DNA from: an uncultured Colwellia sp.
GTDB lineage: Bacteria; Pseudomonadota; Gammaproteobacteria; Enterobacterales; Alteromonadaceae
Assembly: GCA_913058145.1 (NCBI GenBank)
Contig: CAJXQM010000004.1
Coordinates: forward strand, 62,001-126,000
Length of the DNA stretch: 64,000 nucleotides
Direction: 5' to 3'
Part shown: in pieces, positions 16,765-28,432 of the stretch
How the letters are laid out: each line of letters begins with the position of its first letter
How positions within the stretch are numbered: position 1 is the first letter of the stretch
The notes under the pieces: generated by a model
The model's input: only the letters and a program-made list of their open reading frames with translations
Databases searched by the model: none
Told to the model about the DNA's origin: nothing
Made by a program: the position numbers and the translations under genes

Positions 16765-17490
16765 ATGATGACCCAGGAAACTCCAAAAATTTTAGTAGTG
16801 GATGATGATATGCGTTTGCGTGCTTTATTAGAACGCTATTTGGTAGAGCAGGGGTTTGTGGTGCGAAGTGCTGCTAATGCAGAGCAAATGGATAGACTAC
16901 TTGAACGTGAACATTTTCATTTGTTGGTATTAGATTTGATGCTGCCAGGTGAAGATGGTTTATCTATTTGTCGTCGTTTGCGTCAACAAAAAAATAATAT
17001 TCCTATTGTTATGCTAACCGCTAAAGGTGACGAGGTTGACCGAATAATTGGTTTAGAACTTGGCGCTGATGATTATATGCCTAAACCTTTTAATCCAAGA
17101 GAGTTATTAGCGAGAATAAAAGCGGTTTTACGTCGTCGAGTGCAAGAGGCTCCGGGTGCACCGTCTATGGAAGAAAATGCCATCTCTTTTGGTGAGTATC
17201 ATCTTAACTTAGCGACACGAGAAATGATTAAAGGTGATGTTAGCATGCCATTAACCAGTGGTGAATTTGCGGTATTAAAAGCGTTAGTTACCCATCCAAG
17301 AGAGCCATTATCACGTGATAAGTTAATGAATTTAGCCCGTGGACGAGATTACTCCGCCCTTGAGCGTAGTATTGATGTACAGGTGTCTCGTTTACGTCGT
17401 ATGCTTGAGGTTGATCCCACTAAACCCCGATATTTACAAACGGTTTGGGGGTTAGGTTATGTCTTTGTGCCCGATGGTAACGCTACTTAA
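16765..17490 (+). CDS. ompR: Response regulator OmpR
   Basis: A 241-residue protein nearly collinear with E. coli OmpR from start to end. The receiver domain (8-125) has the acidic pair in VVDDDMRLRALLERYL, phospho-acceptor Asp57 in VLDLMLPGEDG and Lys in ADDYMPKPFNPRELL. The winged-helix DNA-binding domain (about 140-236) has LTSGEFAVLKALV, SIDVQVSRLRRMLE and YLQTVWGLGYVFVPDG. It controls porins and osmotic responses. envZ follows after 41 bases. Tandem ATGs leave a one-residue uncertainty in the start. Confidence 0.97.
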   Translation: MMTQETPKILVVDDDMRLRALLERYLVEQGFVVRSAANAEQMDRLLEREHFHLLVLDLMLPGEDGLSICRRLRQQKNNIPIVMLTAKGDEVDRIIGLELGADDYMPKPFNPRELLARIKAVLRRRVQEAPGAPSMEENAISFGEYHLNLATREMIKGDVSMPLTSGEFAVLKALVTHPREPLSRDKLMNLARGRDYSALERSIDVQVSRLRRMLEVDPTKPRYLQTVWGLGYVFVPDGNAT

Positions 17491-17531
17491 TCGTTGAGTC
17501 TGTTATACGTGAATGTTGAGTCAGTGATGTT

Positions 17532-18827
17532 ATGAAAGTATTACCCCGTAGTGCATTTGGTCAAACTGTTTTACTGATCGGTTTTTTACTATTTGTTAAT
17601 CAAGTTGTTTCTTATGTTTCGTTTGCGTTATATGTTATTGAGCCTAATCAGCAGCAGATTAATCAATTATTAGCTAAGCAAATACGCGTTGTTTTTATTG
17701 ATATAAAAGACACTCGTGTGAGTCCTAAAATGGCGGAAGCTTTTCATCGTGAAACAGGTATTGGCTTATACCGAGAAGCACAAGCACTCAAGTTAGGTTT
17801 AGGCTCAGCAGGTTATTACCCCTATCGCAGTGAGCAAATGTCAGCATTATTGGGTGGCTCTGCCGAGGTGCGAATTTCCCAAGGTGATGAATACCTTTTT
17901 TGGATAAGGCCTCCTCAGGCGCCTAACCTTTGGGTGAAAATTCCTTTAATGGGGTTAGAGGAAGCGAATTTTTCACCGCTATTTTTCTTTCTTGGTATTA
18001 TCGGTGTACTCAGTGTTGCAGGAGGGTGGCTATTTGTAAGACAACTCAATAGACCCCTTAAATCTTTACAGCATGCCGCGGAGGATGTTGGTCGAGGCGA
18101 CTTCCCTGAGCCGTTAATCGAGCATGGTACGTCTGAAATTATGGCCGTTACTCAAGCGTTCAATCACATGTCAAAAGGCATTAAACAGTTGGAAGATGAC
18201 AGGAACCTGTTAATGGCGGGTATTTCTCATGATTTACGTACGCCCCTAACACGTATACGTTTAGCCAGTGAAATGATGTCGGAGCAGGATGAGTTTTTAA
18301 AAGATGGTATTGAGAATGATATTGATGATATGAATAATATTATTGATCAATTTATTGACTACATTCGTCATGACTCAAAAGATAAAGCAGTACTTGGTGA
18401 CTTAAATGTTTTAGTTGAAGAAGTTGTTAATGTTGAAATTCCTGCCCATAGAAATATGCATCTTATTACGGGTGAGTGCCCTAAAATTCCTCTGCGTCAT
18501 GTGGCAGTAAAGCGTGCATTAGCGAATCTAATTCAAAACGCACTGCGTTATACCGAGGGTGATATCGAAATTTTTACCGGTGTAGATAAGCGTCAAGGCT
18601 GTGCTTATTTTATTGTCAGTGATCAAGGTGAGGGTATTCCTGAAACTGATATTGAACGTTTATTTCAACCTTTCACCCAAGGAGATAAAGCTAGGGGTAC
18701 AGAAGGTAGCGGCTTAGGGTTAGCGATTATTAAGCGTATTGTTGATACGCATGGCGGTAGCGTTGAGTTATCAAATAAGCCAGAAGGTGGTTTACAAGCT
18801 AAGGTCAGCTTGCCATTAAAATTCTAG
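17532..18827 (+). CDS. envZ: Osmosensor histidine kinase EnvZ
   Basis: A 431-residue inner-membrane kinase: TM1 about 12-33, a periplasmic region of about 110 residues, TM2 about 150-172, HAMP (173-225), and a dimerisation domain with His233 in [17 protein letters not shown]. The ATP-binding domain has N, G1 (DQGEGIPE) and G2 (GSGLGLAI) boxes. It phosphorylates and dephosphorylates OmpR. The cytoplasmic half is very like E. coli EnvZ; the periplasmic part is divergent, as usual. A strong terminator follows. Confidence 0.96.
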   Translation: MKVLPRSAFGQTVLLIGFLLFVNQVVSYVSFALYVIEPNQQQINQLLAKQIRVVFIDIKDTRVSPKMAEAFHRETGIGLYREAQALKLGLGSAGYYPYRSEQMSALLGGSAEVRISQGDEYLFWIRPPQAPNLWVKIPLMGLEEANFSPLFFFLGIIGVLSVAGGWLFVRQLNRPLKSLQHAAEDVGRGDFPEPLIEHGTSEIMAVTQAFNHMSKGIKQLEDDRNLLMAGISHDLRTPLTRIRLASEMMSEQDEFLKDGIENDIDDMNNIIDQFIDYIRHDSKDKAVLGDLNVLVEEVVNVEIPAHRNMHLITGECPKIPLRHVAVKRALANLIQNALRYTEGDIEIFTGVDKRQGCAYFIVSDQGEGIPETDIERLFQPFTQGDKARGTEGSGLGLAIIKRIVDTHGGSVELSNKPEGGLQAKVSLPLKF

Positions 18828-18910
18828 TGTTGATTGTAGTTTAGGTAAGATAATTCCAAGGCATTTCAATTAATGGTGACGGGTAAATAACGCAATAGAC
18901 TCATATCATT

Positions 18911-18950
18911 AAAAAGTCACTAATAATTACTTATTAGTGACTTTTTTTGT
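18911..18950. terminator. Strong bidirectional terminator, envZ / pckA
   Basis: AAAAAGTCACTAATAA (18911-18926) pairs perfectly with the complementary arm at 18931-18946 around a 4-base loop, and T runs flank the stem on both strands. It serves envZ from the left and pckA from the right. Confidence 0.9.
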
Positions 18951-18979
18951 CTACTCGTGTTATTTGAAGCTTGGTATTA

Positions 18980-20590
18980 TTACAGTTTAGGTCCTGCAGC
19001 GACTAGCGCCTTACCATTGTCAGTATCAGTGAACTTATCAAAGTTATTAACAAAGCGCTTAGCTAAGTCAACCGCTTTGTTATGCCACTCATTAGCGTCT
19101 TCATAAGTGTTTCTTGGGTCAAGAATATCTCCTTCAACACCTGAAACTGTGTTTGGTACTTCTAAATTAAACATCGGAAGAACCGTTGTTTCAGCTTTAT
19201 CAATTGAGCCATCTAAAATAGAGTCAATAATTGCACGAGTTGCTTTAATTGAAATACGTTTACCAGTACCATTCCAGCCGGTATTCACTAAATAGGCTTC
19301 TGCACCTGCATCGGTCATACGTTTACGAAGCACTTCTGCATATTGTGTTGGATGTAAGCTTAAGAAAGCGGCGCCAAAACAACTTGAGAAAGCAGGTGTT
19401 GGTTCAGTTATACCACGTTCAGTACCAGCAAGTTTAGCTGTAAATCCAGATAAGAAGTAATATTCTGTTTGCGCTGGAGTTAATTTAGCAACGGGTGGTA
19501 ATACACCAAACGCATCAGCGGTTAAGAAAATGACTTTCTTAGCATGACCAGCACGAGAAACAGGTTTTACGATGTTATCAATGTGGTGAATTGGGTAAGA
19601 AACACGCGTGTTCTCAGTTTTTGAGTTATCGTCATAATCAATTTTGCCATTATCATCAACGGTAACATTTTCTAATAACGCATCACGACGGATAGCATTA
19701 TAAATATCAGGTTCGTTTTCTTTGCTAAGGTTAATTGTTTTCGCATAACAACCACCCTCAAAGTTAAACACACCATTATCATCCCAACCATGTTCATCAT
19801 CACCAATTAATTGGCGTTTTGGATCCGTTGAAAGTGTAGTTTTACCTGTACCAGATAAACCAAAGAAAATTGCCGTATCGCCATCTTTGCCAACATTAGC
19901 ACTACAGTGCATTGAAGCAATACCTTGCAGCGGAAGGTAGTAGTTCATCATTGAGAACATACCTTTTTTCATTTCGCCGCCATACCAAGTACCACCAATC
20001 AACTGTACTTTTTCAGTTAAGTTGAATGCAACAAAATTTTCAGAATTAAGACCTTGTTCTTCCCACTTATCATTAACGGTTTTAGCACCGTTCATTACGA
20101 TGAAATCTGGTTCATAAGTTTTCAATTCTTCATCGCTTGGACGAATGAACATGTTCTTAACAAAATGGGCTTGCCATGCAACTTGAGTAATGAAGCGTAC
20201 TTTTAAACGTGTTGCTTCATCAGCGCCACAATAAGTATCAACAACAAATAAACGTTCACCAGAAAGTTGTGTGGTTACTAAGCCTTTTAAATGATCCCAT
20301 GTTTCAGGTGTCATTGGTTTGTTATCATTTTTACCTTGATCAGACCACCAAACGGTATCGCGCGTAATATCATCACGCACAATATATTTATCTTTAGGAG
20401 AGCGACCAGTAAAAATACCAGTATCGACATTAACGGCACCGGACTCAGTTACTACGCCTTTATCAAAACCATCGAGATCGGCTTTTGTTTCTTCACTAAA
20501 AAGCAACTCATAAGATGGATTGTAAACAACTTCTGTAACATTATTAATGCCATATTGTGACAAATCAATTGAGTTTTCTGGGGCGGTCAT
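18980..20590 (-). CDS. pckA: Phosphoenolpyruvate carboxykinase (ATP)
   Basis: A 536-residue cytosolic enzyme converting oxaloacetate and ATP to phosphoenolpyruvate, CO2 and ADP, the entry step of gluconeogenesis. It has the PEPCK-specific motifs [25 protein letters not shown], the kinase P-loop GLSGTGKT (about residues 244-251), [11 protein letters not shown] for metal binding, and the adenine-binding [12 protein letters not shown]. Full length. It sits next to envZ as in E. coli. Growth on amino acids and organic acids, usual in marine heterotrophs, would rely on it. Confidence 0.97.
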   Translation of the reverse strand: MTAPENSIDLSQYGINNVTEVVYNPSYELLFSEETKADLDGFDKGVVTESGAVNVDTGIFTGRSPKDKYIVRDDITRDTVWWSDQGKNDNKPMTPETWDHLKGLVTTQLSGERLFVVDTYCGADEATRLKVRFITQVAWQAHFVKNMFIRPSDEELKTYEPDFIVMNGAKTVNDKWEEQGLNSENFVAFNLTEKVQLIGGTWYGGEMKKGMFSMMNYYLPLQGIASMHCSANVGKDGDTAIFFGLSGTGKTTLSTDPKRQLIGDDEHGWDDNGVFNFEGGCYAKTINLSKENEPDIYNAIRRDALLENVTVDDNGKIDYDDNSKTENTRVSYPIHHIDNIVKPVSRAGHAKKVIFLTADAFGVLPPVAKLTPAQTEYYFLSGFTAKLAGTERGITEPTPAFSSCFGAAFLSLHPTQYAEVLRKRMTDAGAEAYLVNTGWNGTGKRISIKATRAIIDSILDGSIDKAETTVLPMFNLEVPNTVSGVEGDILDPRNTYEDANEWHNKAVDLAKRFVNNFDKFTDTDNGKALVAAGPKL

Positions 20591-20896
20591 AGCGAATTCA
20601 CTCCTAATGGTATGACTAATTATAATTTGAGGTTAAGTATAAAATTTTCATTGTGTTAATAACTCGACATTCTATGGGATTAATCTCTAAAACGAAAGTA
20701 AAATATAACCTAAGATGAAAGTTTTCATTATAAGCAACAGAAATAGTGAAAATAGCGAGGTGTTTATTGTAGGTAATTTTACAACAAGAATAAGAGTAGG
20801 GGCTAGGAGGGGGGTAGGTGCTGCTCACTCTTTTAGGTAATAATTATCCAAAAGAGTGTTTGATACAAAAAAATATAATAAAATGACAGTTTGTAA
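20591..20896. other. hslO-pckA intergenic region with a hairpin
   Basis: These 306 bases contain the long 5' leader of pckA and the region behind hslO. The only clear structure is an inverted repeat at 20826-20858 (CACTCTTTT pairing with AAAAGAGTG, with further pairing inside). On the minus strand it could terminate hslO transcripts, though the U-tract lies before, not after, the stem. A 70-codon frame at 20616-20828 looks non-coding. Confidence 0.45.
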
Positions 20897-21823
20897 CTAA
20901 TGCTTATCTTTCGAAATGAAACTTTTTAAATCATCATAAAAAAAGTCATAAGTCGTTAAGCAATAATCACAAGTCATGGATATTTTACTTTGTTCTGCGA
21001 GTATTGATTCAATTTCATTTGGCTCTATCTGCGAAATAGCCGCTAAACATTTATCACTTGAGCAACCACATTGATAGCTAACGGCTTGTGGATCAAATAA
21101 GCTAACTTTTTCTTGATGGTATAAACGGTATAATAACGCTTGTGCTTCAAGCGAAAATATCTCATCAGCCTTAATGGTATTTGTTAATTGCGTTATATGT
21201 GCAAAGTCACTTTCTTGCTTTGTTAAATTTTCACTGCTGCCATCACCATCAGGTAATAATTGCACTAAACTACCGGCAACTTGTTGTTTATCATCATCGC
21301 TGAATAACCAAATTTTTGTGGGTATTTGTTCTGATACCTCAAAATAATGCGCTAAACATCCGGCTAACGTTGTTTGCTCTAATGCCACTACGCCTTGATA
21401 GGCTTCGCCTTTTGCGGGTCTTATGGTAATGACCATGGTGCCTTTGCCAATGAGTTCATGTAATGAGGTACCCTTTGTATTAGCTTGATCTGGTTTTAAC
21501 TTGGCTATACCACGCATTTTTTGATTATTATCACCATTAATTGACATGTAACCAATAGGTCCATCACCTTGAAGTTGTACGGTGATTTCCCCTTCAAACT
21601 TTAATGTTGCACTGAGTAAGCAGGTAGCAGCCATTAATTCGCCAAGTAACAAGCGAACGCCAATGGGGTAATTATGGTTTTTAATAATACTTTGATAGCT
21701 TTTACTTAATTGCACTAATTCTCCACGCACGTGCATGTCATTAAATAAATAGCGGTTAAGCAAATCTGTGGTGGCAATTGTGCTTTTAGTTATGTTGACT
21801 TTAGTCACATTGGTATTAGACAT
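20897..21823 (-). CDS. hslO: Redox-regulated chaperone Hsp33
   Basis: A 308-residue holdase activated by oxidation. The N-terminal substrate-binding domain (DLLNRYLFNDMHVRGELVQL...) is followed by a C-terminal zinc/redox switch with the four family cysteines as CxC (CGC) plus CDYC, and an extra C in the CGCSSDKC segment. Under oxidative and unfolding stress the cysteines form disulfides, release Zn and expose the client site. It lies 5 bases after hslR, forming the hslR-hslO pair found in enterobacteria. Confidence 0.95.
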   Translation of the reverse strand: MSNTNVTKVNITKSTIATTDLLNRYLFNDMHVRGELVQLSKSYQSIIKNHNYPIGVRLLLGELMAATCLLSATLKFEGEITVQLQGDGPIGYMSINGDNNQKMRGIAKLKPDQANTKGTSLHELIGKGTMVITIRPAKGEAYQGVVALEQTTLAGCLAHYFEVSEQIPTKIWLFSDDDKQQVAGSLVQLLPDGDGSSENLTKQESDFAHITQLTNTIKADEIFSLEAQALLYRLYHQEKVSLFDPQAVSYQCGCSSDKCLAAISQIEPNEIESILAEQSKISMTCDYCLTTYDFFYDDLKSFISKDKH

Positions 21824-21828
21824 CGCGC

Positions 21829-22227
21829 CTATATCCTTTCTTTGAATTCTATTAGTTTTCGACGTTGTTTTTTGTCGGGTTTAGTGGCGCTTGCCGGGCT
21901 GAGTAATATACCTTGCTTACGCGCTAAGCTATTTTTTTCTCTTGTTTCTATGCTTTTACTTGTTTCTTTATATAAGCTTTGCGCAAAAGTTGCGTCACGA
22001 CGTTTATCCGCTAAGGCGATAACTTCAACTTCTTTTTCATCAAAACCCTGGCGAATTCTTATTGAGTCACCGATGACAACGGATTTTCCTGACTTAGTTC
22101 GCTGGTGATTATAAAAGACTTTACCACCATCAATCATTTGCTTAGCAATAGCACGGGTTTTAAAAAAACGCGCTGCCCAGAGCCATTTGTCTAATCGAGT
22201 TGAGCTGTTTTCATTTGTTATTGCCAT
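21829..22227 (-). CDS. hslR: Heat shock protein 15 (S4 RNA-binding)
   Basis: A 132-residue S4-domain protein. STRLDKWLWAARFFKTRAIAKQMIDGGKV is the S4 core (about residues 8-40), and a basic tail (ATKPDKKQRRKLIEFKERI) completes the Hsp15 pattern. Hsp15 recycles 50S subunits that carry a stalled nascent chain-tRNA. I start at the ATG at 22227 because family homology begins at MAITNENSSTRLDKW; a longer frame would add 22 unrelated residues. It is upstream of hslO in one transcript. Confidence 0.93.
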   Translation of the reverse strand: MAITNENSSTRLDKWLWAARFFKTRAIAKQMIDGGKVFYNHQRTKSGKSVVIGDSIRIRQGFDEKEVEVIALADKRRDATFAQSLYKETSKSIETREKNSLARKQGILLSPASATKPDKKQRRKLIEFKERI

Positions 22228-22485
22228 AGAATATTGCTTTTTATAAGTAAAATAAACTAAAAGTACACACCTAAATTTTGCTGAAAATAACATGTTTTAG
22301 CGTGCACTTCGCTTATTCTCTAAAAGTTATCGTAAATAATAGTTAAAAACCGTGTGCTTTACTTGTTGCAGAGCTAATGCTCACGTATTATCAGGTAATT
22401 GGAGTTTTGGAAGCAAGGTGTTTTTTACGGCTATGCCTCTCACCTAAATTGTACAATTATTAGAGTAGAATAAAGATATGAATAG

Positions 22486-23439
22486 ATGGCTATAAACGAC
22501 AATTTTACATCATTTGCCTCTAATTTGGCAAAATTATCTCAACAAAAAATCGCACAAGTTATTAGCGTTGTGCTATTAGTTTATATTGCCTTTTTAGCGG
22601 CTAAAATAACGTGGTTGCTAGTGCCAAAGGCACCTCTAACATATAATTCATCGCTATTGGCGGGTGTAAAACAAGTCAGTTCAATAGGATCGAGTGTTAA
22701 TTTATCTGCTGTGCAGAGACTTAATTTGTTTGGTCAATATAATGAACAAACAAAGGACGTTGTTGAATTAATTACTGATGCGCCGGTCACTCGCTTGCAA
22801 CTTACGTTGTCTGGTCTAGTTGCTAGTGATAAAGCGGAGACTGCTGCAGCGGTTATTGAACATAAAGGCAAGCAGGAAACGTATGGTATTGGAGATGTTA
22901 TTTTAGATACGCGCGCAAGTCTTGAACAAGTACTCATTGATCGTGTAATCATTAAGCAGTCAGGCCGTTTAGAAACCTTAATGCTCGATGGCGCTGATTA
23001 TAATCAACCGGCTCAAAATATGGCTAACAAAAAAGCGACGATTAAGGCAAGAAAAAAGGTTGATAATAGCCCCCGAAAAACGCTTAATAAAGCGAATGTG
23101 GTCGATCAACGCTTGAATAATGAGTTAACACGAAATGCGGCTCAGTTGAGGGCTGATATATCAGAAGACCCCGGCAAAATCACAGATTACTTACGTATTT
23201 CTCCTGTACGTGAAAATGGAAAAATAATGGGTTATCGATTATCTTCAGGTAAAACTCCTGAGTTTTTTAAATTATCAGGTTTAAAATCTGGCGATATAGC
23301 GGTGCAAATGAATGGCTACAATTTACGAGAGCCATTAGAAGCTGCGCAAGCACTGTCAGCACTAAAAACAGAACGTGAGATATCTTTATTGATTGAGCGT
23401 AAAAATGATTTGATAGAGATACTTTTTAGTATTGACTAA
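22486..23439 (+). CDS. gspC: Type II secretion protein C
   Basis: A 317-residue inner-membrane protein that begins the T2SS operon. One TM (about 23-45) is followed by the periplasmic homology region (AVQRLNLFGQYNE..., with LSGLVASDKAETAAAVIEHKGKQETYGIGD), which contacts the N0 domain of GspD. A C-terminal PDZ domain (about 225-315, GYRLSSGKTPEFFKLSGLKSGDIAVQMNGYNL) helps select exoproteins. The operon is separated from divergent hslR by about 260 bases. Confidence 0.95.
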   Translation: MAINDNFTSFASNLAKLSQQKIAQVISVVLLVYIAFLAAKITWLLVPKAPLTYNSSLLAGVKQVSSIGSSVNLSAVQRLNLFGQYNEQTKDVVELITDAPVTRLQLTLSGLVASDKAETAAAVIEHKGKQETYGIGDVILDTRASLEQVLIDRVIIKQSGRLETLMLDGADYNQPAQNMANKKATIKARKKVDNSPRKTLNKANVVDQRLNNELTRNAAQLRADISEDPGKITDYLRISPVRENGKIMGYRLSSGKTPEFFKLSGLKSGDIAVQMNGYNLREPLEAAQALSALKTEREISLLIERKNDLIEILFSID

Positions 23440-23497
23440 ATATAACAATAATTATTTATAAGATTAATTATAAGACAAAAGCAATAAGGAATTTTTC

Positions 23498-25642
23498 ATG
23501 GGCATAACCTTAAACGTATTTGTGGTTAAGCAGTTAACTCACAAGTTTAAGCAACTCAAGCAATTGTGCGTAGTGTTGATAACAGCACTTACCTTTAGTG
23601 GAATTTTTGCTGTTGGGCAAGCGAGCGCAAGCCAATATTCACCTAGCTTTAAAAATACTGAGATTGTTGAGTTTGTGACTATTGTCGGTAAGAATCTGAA
23701 AAAAACCATGATTGTTGACCCTAATGTACGGGGCAAAGTTAATGTACGTAGTTATGATGTTTTAACGGAAGAGCAGTATTATCAATTTTTCCTGAATGTG
23801 CTCGAAGTTTATGGTTTTGCCGCAGTGAAAATGAATAATAATATTATCAAAATTATTCGAAACAAAGATGCAAAAACTTCGTCAATTCCTGTTGTTGGTA
23901 GTAATAGTGGCATTATTGGTGATGAAATGGTTACCCGCATTGTTGAAGTGAAAAATGTCACTGTGCGTGAATTAGTACCGCTTCTACGTCAATTATCCGA
24001 TCAAGCAGGTGGTGGTAATGTGACTAATTACGACCCTGCTAACGTTATTATGCTTACAGGCACAGCAGCAACAGTAAATCGTCTAGTAAAAATTATTGAA
24101 AGAGTAGATAGAGCAGGCGATCAAGATGTAGAAATTATCAAATTGCATTATGCTTCAGCAGGTGAAATGGTGCGTATTATTGAAGCCATGAATAAGCCGT
24201 CTGGTGGTAAAGCAGGACAGCCAACGTTTTTGATTCCAAAAATTGTTGCCGATGATCGTAGCAATAGCGTTATTGTTAGTGGCGAAGTTAAAGCACGCGA
24301 ACGTGTTATTCGTTTAGTTAAACGGTTGGATAGTGAATTAGAAAGTAATGGTAATACCCGCGTTTACTATCTTAAATATTCGAAAGCTGAAGACTTAGTG
24401 AAAGTGCTTAAAGGTGTTAGTGACTCCATTGCTTCAGAAAAGAAAACCACCAAAACAAAAACTAGTAGTATACGCGATGTTAGCATTGAAGCACATGAGT
24501 CAACCAATGCGTTGGTTATTACAGCACAACCCGATATGTTACGTTCCCTTGAAGCGGTTATTCGTCAATTGGATGTACGTCGTGCACAAGTCTTGATTGA
24601 GGCGATTATTGTTGAAGTGTATGAAACTGACGGTATTAGTTTGGGGGTACAGTGGGGTAATGAAAATTTTGGTTTTACCCAATTTACTAATGGTCCCGCC
24701 ACACTTTCATCTGTTGCGGCTGGCGCCAAGCTCGCTAAAAGTACACCGGGTACACCGGGCACAACGGTGACAACCGAAAATGGTACTACGATCAACCCTC
24801 CGGGTAATGATATTGACGGTGATTTTACGGTATTAGGAGCGGCGTTAGGTTCAGCTAGTGGTTTAGTTACCGGCGTTGTTTCAGGTGACTGGGCGGCTCT
24901 TCTTCAAGCCGTTAGCACGGACACTAATTCAAATGTTTTAGCTACACCGAGCATTACGACGCTTGATAACGAAGAGGCTTATTTTATTGTTGGTCAAGAA
25001 GTACCGATTCTAACTGGATCAACGAGTAGTAGTACTAATAGTAACCCTTTCCAAACCGTTGAACGCCAGGAAGTAGGCATTAAATTACGTGTTACGCCAC
25101 AGGTCAATGAGGGTAGTGCGGTTCAACTCTCTATTGAGCAAGAAAGCTCCTCGGTCAGCGGCAACACGGGTGTTGATATTTCAATTAATAAAAGGGAAAT
25201 CAAAACCACCGTAATGGCTGAAAGTGGTGATACGGTAGTTTTAGGCGGTTTAATTGATGAAGATGTACAAGAAAGTGTGCAAAAAGTGCCTCTGTTAGGT
25301 GATATCCCTTTTATTGGTCATTTGTTTAAATCCATCAGTAATAGTACTCGTAAACGTAATTTGATGGTGTTTTTACGCGCGACGATAATACGTGATGCAA
25401 GTTTAATGAATGAAATCAGTGAAGGTAAATATAATTATATTCGTGCCGATCAAATTCGCAAGCAGGAGGAAGGTTTGTCATTAATGAGTAATGAAAAATT
25501 ACCCATATTACCCGAATGGAATGATGATTTAGCATTACCTCCTTCTTTTGATGAATATCAAGATACACTACAGCAAGAGAAAGCCCATTCATCACAAGGC
25601 AAGTCAGTAGAAGGTAGTTTACCAAAAGAGAATAACGAATAA
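23498..25642 (+). CDS. gspD: Type II secretion secretin
   Basis: A 714-residue outer membrane secretin. After a signal peptide (cleaved near ASAS-QYSP, about residue 45) come the N0 domain ([31 protein letters not shown]), the N1-N3 ring domains, then the gate and barrel region with [22 protein letters not shown] and [16 protein letters not shown]. It forms the 15-mer exit channel. A Ser/Thr/Asn-rich loop ([13 protein letters not shown]) lies in the barrel. Its stop overlaps the gspE start by one base. Confidence 0.96.
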   Translation: MGITLNVFVVKQLTHKFKQLKQLCVVLITALTFSGIFAVGQASASQYSPSFKNTEIVEFVTIVGKNLKKTMIVDPNVRGKVNVRSYDVLTEEQYYQFFLNVLEVYGFAAVKMNNNIIKIIRNKDAKTSSIPVVGSNSGIIGDEMVTRIVEVKNVTVRELVPLLRQLSDQAGGGNVTNYDPANVIMLTGTAATVNRLVKIIERVDRAGDQDVEIIKLHYASAGEMVRIIEAMNKPSGGKAGQPTFLIPKIVADDRSNSVIVSGEVKARERVIRLVKRLDSELESNGNTRVYYLKYSKAEDLVKVLKGVSDSIASEKKTTKTKTSSIRDVSIEAHESTNALVITAQPDMLRSLEAVIRQLDVRRAQVLIEAIIVEVYETDGISLGVQWGNENFGFTQFTNGPATLSSVAAGAKLAKSTPGTPGTTVTTENGTTINPPGNDIDGDFTVLGAALGSASGLVTGVVSGDWAALLQAVSTDTNSNVLATPSITTLDNEEAYFIVGQEVPILTGSTSSSTNSNPFQTVERQEVGIKLRVTPQVNEGSAVQLSIEQESSSVSGNTGVDISINKREIKTTVMAESGDTVVLGGLIDEDVQESVQKVPLLGDIPFIGHLFKSISNSTRKRNLMVFLRATIIRDASLMNEISEGKYNYIRADQIRKQEEGLSLMSNEKLPILPEWNDDLALPPSFDEYQDTLQQEKAHSSQGKSVEGSLPKENNE

Positions 25643-27198
25643 TGTCTGAAGGCATTATTCAAGCTACAAAGGTAGCAATACAGCAACAGAGTGAACCATT
25701 AACTGAGCTTGATAACAATGAATCAAGCGCTATCGCTTGGCGTTTACCTTTTGCTTTTGCTAAGCGCTTTAGTGTTTTATTTAGCAAAAAAGAAACAGGT
25801 TACGTTTTACACTGCTTAGCCAATATCAGTTTAGAAACTATTGTTGAAGTCCGACGTATTATTAAAGCCCCGTTTAGTTTTGACGTTCAAGATATCGCCT
25901 CATTTGAATTGTTGTTAACTGAGGCTTATCAACGCGACTCATCAGAAGCGCAACAAATGATGGAAGATATAGGTAACGAAGTCGATCTATATTCGCTTGC
26001 CGATGAAATCACAGAAAGCGAAGATTTATTAGAAAATGAAGATGATGCGCCCATCATCAAATTGATCAATGCCATGCTCAGTGAAGCGATCAAAGAAAGC
26101 GCCAGTGATATCCATATTGAAACCTTTGAAAGTGCTTTGCAAATTCGTTTTCGTGTTGATGGTATTTTACGTGAAGTGTTAAAACCAAATCGAAAATTAG
26201 CCTCATTATTAGTCTCGCGTATAAAAGTGATGGCAAAACTGGATATTGCTGAAAAGCGTATTCCACAAGATGGCCGAATTTCGCTACGTATTGGTGGTAG
26301 AGCCGTTGATGTTCGTGTATCCACTATGCCAACAGGACATGGTGAGCGTGTTGTATTACGTTTACTCGATAAAAATGCGGCAAGATTAGATCTTGAAGAC
26401 TTAGGCATGACAGATCATAACCGTGCTCGGTTCTCAACCTTGATTGAAAAGCCGCACGGTATTATTTTGGTTACTGGCCCTACAGGCTCAGGTAAAAGTA
26501 CGACTCTGTACGCAGGCCTAACCCAAATTGATGAAAAAGAACGTAATATTTTAACGATTGAAGATCCGATAGAATTTGCTATTGACGGCATTGGACAAAC
26601 GCAAGTAAATACGAAAGTGGACATGACCTTTGCCCGTGGTTTACGTGCTATTTTACGTCAAGATCCTGATGTGGTGATGATAGGCGAAATCCGTGATTTA
26701 GAAACGGCACAAATTGGCGTGCAAGCAAGTTTAACAGGGCATTTAGTTTTATCTACCTTGCATACTAATACGGCAGCAGGTGCTATTACACGTATGGAAG
26801 ATATGGGCGTTGAACCCTTTTTATTATCGTCAAGTTTATTGGGTGTTTTGGCGCAGCGATTGGTTCGTACGCTTTGCCCTCATTGCCGCAAGAGTCATTT
26901 ACCTGATGAAGAAGAGTGTGCTTTACTTGGTTTACCCGCCGATAATAGCCAAGAAATATATCGGGCTATTGGTTGTGCTGAGTGTAATTTTAAAGGCTAT
27001 CGAGGCCGAACAGGTATCCATGAGCTGTTAGTCGTTGACGATACGGTTCGGGAAATTATTCATAACGGTCATGGTGAGCAAGCTATTGAGAAATATATCC
27101 GTCAGCATACCGCTTCTATTCGCCTTGATGGTTTTGAAAAAGTTATGCTAGGTAAGACCACTTTGGAAGAAGTGTTACGCGTAACGAGAGAAGATTAA
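25642..27198 (+). CDS. gspE: Type II secretion ATPase
   Basis: A 518-residue cytoplasmic hexameric ATPase that drives pseudopilus assembly. It has an N1E-like domain for GspL binding, Walker [10 protein letters not shown] at 279-287, an Asp box and Walker [22 protein letters not shown], a His box ([14 protein letters not shown]), and a C-terminal tetracysteine zinc motif (CPHC ... CAEC). All catalytic elements are intact. It is coupled to gspD and gspF by TAATG junctions. Confidence 0.96.
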   Translation: MSEGIIQATKVAIQQQSEPLTELDNNESSAIAWRLPFAFAKRFSVLFSKKETGYVLHCLANISLETIVEVRRIIKAPFSFDVQDIASFELLLTEAYQRDSSEAQQMMEDIGNEVDLYSLADEITESEDLLENEDDAPIIKLINAMLSEAIKESASDIHIETFESALQIRFRVDGILREVLKPNRKLASLLVSRIKVMAKLDIAEKRIPQDGRISLRIGGRAVDVRVSTMPTGHGERVVLRLLDKNAARLDLEDLGMTDHNRARFSTLIEKPHGIILVTGPTGSGKSTTLYAGLTQIDEKERNILTIEDPIEFAIDGIGQTQVNTKVDMTFARGLRAILRQDPDVVMIGEIRDLETAQIGVQASLTGHLVLSTLHTNTAAGAITRMEDMGVEPFLLSSSLLGVLAQRLVRTLCPHCRKSHLPDEEECALLGLPADNSQEIYRAIGCAECNFKGYRGRTGIHELLVVDDTVREIIHNGHGEQAIEKYIRQHTASIRLDGFEKVMLGKTTLEEVLRVTRED

Positions 27199-28424
27199 TG
27201 GCGGCTTTTGATTATGAAGCGGTTGATGCTCGGGGTAAAACTAAAAAAGGTGTTATCGAAGGCGATACCCCAAGGCAAGCACGGGCATTACTACGTGAAC
27301 AAGGTTTAATGCCAACAAATGTTGTGCCGATATTAGCCAGTAAGAAAAGTAAATCAGGAAAAACGAGTAATCGAAGCAATAAAGGTAAAGTATCTGCTGC
27401 GGAACTGGCATTAATAACGCGTCAATTAGCAACCTTAGTTGAGTCAGGTTTACCCCTTGAAGAAGCGTTAGTCGCTATTGCTGAGCAAGGTGAAAAAAAC
27501 GCTATTAAAAGTATGATCATGGGTGTACGTACCAAAGTTACCGAAGGTTATGGCTTAGCGGAAAGTATGGCTGAATACCCTAAAGTGTTTAACCACCTTT
27601 ATCGAGCGATGGTTGCCGCGGGCGAAAAATCAGGCCATTTAGATAAAGTATTGAATCGTCTAGCTGATTATACCGAACAACGGGAACAAATGCGTTCACA
27701 ACTCATTCAAGCATTAGTTTATCCTGTGATTATGACTGTTGTTGCGGTAGGTGTTATAGCCATTTTATTAACGAAAGTCGTACCACAAATTGTTGGTCAA
27801 TTTGAACATATGGGAGCGGGTCTACCCAGTTCAACGAAGCTGTTAATTGCCAGTAGTGACTTCTTGCAAGCCTATGGTTTTTATATGGTGATATTTATTG
27901 CGATGATTATGTTGTTGATTTCGCAATTATTGAAAAAGCCAAAATTTAAGATGGTTTATCATCGACGAGTTATTACGCTCCCAATGATAGGTAAAGTTGC
28001 TAAAGGTCTCAATACTGCTCGGTTTGCCCGTACGTTGAGTATACTTTCGGCGAGTGCCGTACCTTTATTGGAAAGTATGAAAATTTCAGGAGAAGTGCTT
28101 GATAATTTATATATTAAGCAGGAAGTTAAATTGGCGGCTGACAAAGTACGTGAAGGGACTAGTTTGCGTTTGTCGTTAGAGCAAACTAAACTATTTCCCC
28201 CTATGATGTTGCATATGATTGCCAGTGGTGAAAAAAGTGGTCAGCTTGAACAAATGCTGGGTCGTGCCGCAGACAACCAAGATAAAGAATTTGAAGCCTT
28301 AATGAATATATCATTAAAAGCCTTTGAGCCTGCCCTCATGGTAGTTATGGCAGGGGTGGTATTATTTATAGTCATGGCAATATTAGAGCCGATATTGAAA
28401 TTGAATACCTTTGTTGGCGGATAG
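27198..28424 (+). CDS. gspF: Type II secretion inner membrane platform protein
   Basis: A 408-residue polytopic protein with two homologous GspF domains. The first carries AAELALITRQLATLVESGLPLEEAL near 70-95, and the second begins near ARFARTLSILSASAVPLLESMKI. Three TM segments are seen (about 172-195, 222-248, 375-398). It is the platform that GspE rotates or pushes to extrude pseudopilins. The start overlaps the gspE stop by one base. The next gene is 175 bases away, with a repeat in the gap. Confidence 0.96.
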   Translation: MAAFDYEAVDARGKTKKGVIEGDTPRQARALLREQGLMPTNVVPILASKKSKSGKTSNRSNKGKVSAAELALITRQLATLVESGLPLEEALVAIAEQGEKNAIKSMIMGVRTKVTEGYGLAESMAEYPKVFNHLYRAMVAAGEKSGHLDKVLNRLADYTEQREQMRSQLIQALVYPVIMTVVAVGVIAILLTKVVPQIVGQFEHMGAGLPSSTKLLIASSDFLQAYGFYMVIFIAMIMLLISQLLKKPKFKMVYHRRVITLPMIGKVAKGLNTARFARTLSILSASAVPLLESMKISGEVLDNLYIKQEVKLAADKVREGTSLRLSLEQTKLFPPMMLHMIASGEKSGQLEQMLGRAADNQDKEFEALMNISLKAFEPALMVVMAGVVLFIVMAILEPILKLNTFVGG

Positions 28425-28432
28425 CCTTTCGA

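Noticed and set aside
20616-20828. 70-codon minus-strand ORF in the pckA leader
   Set aside because: Low-complexity composition, no conserved-looking segment and no Shine-Dalgarno; it looks like leader DNA.
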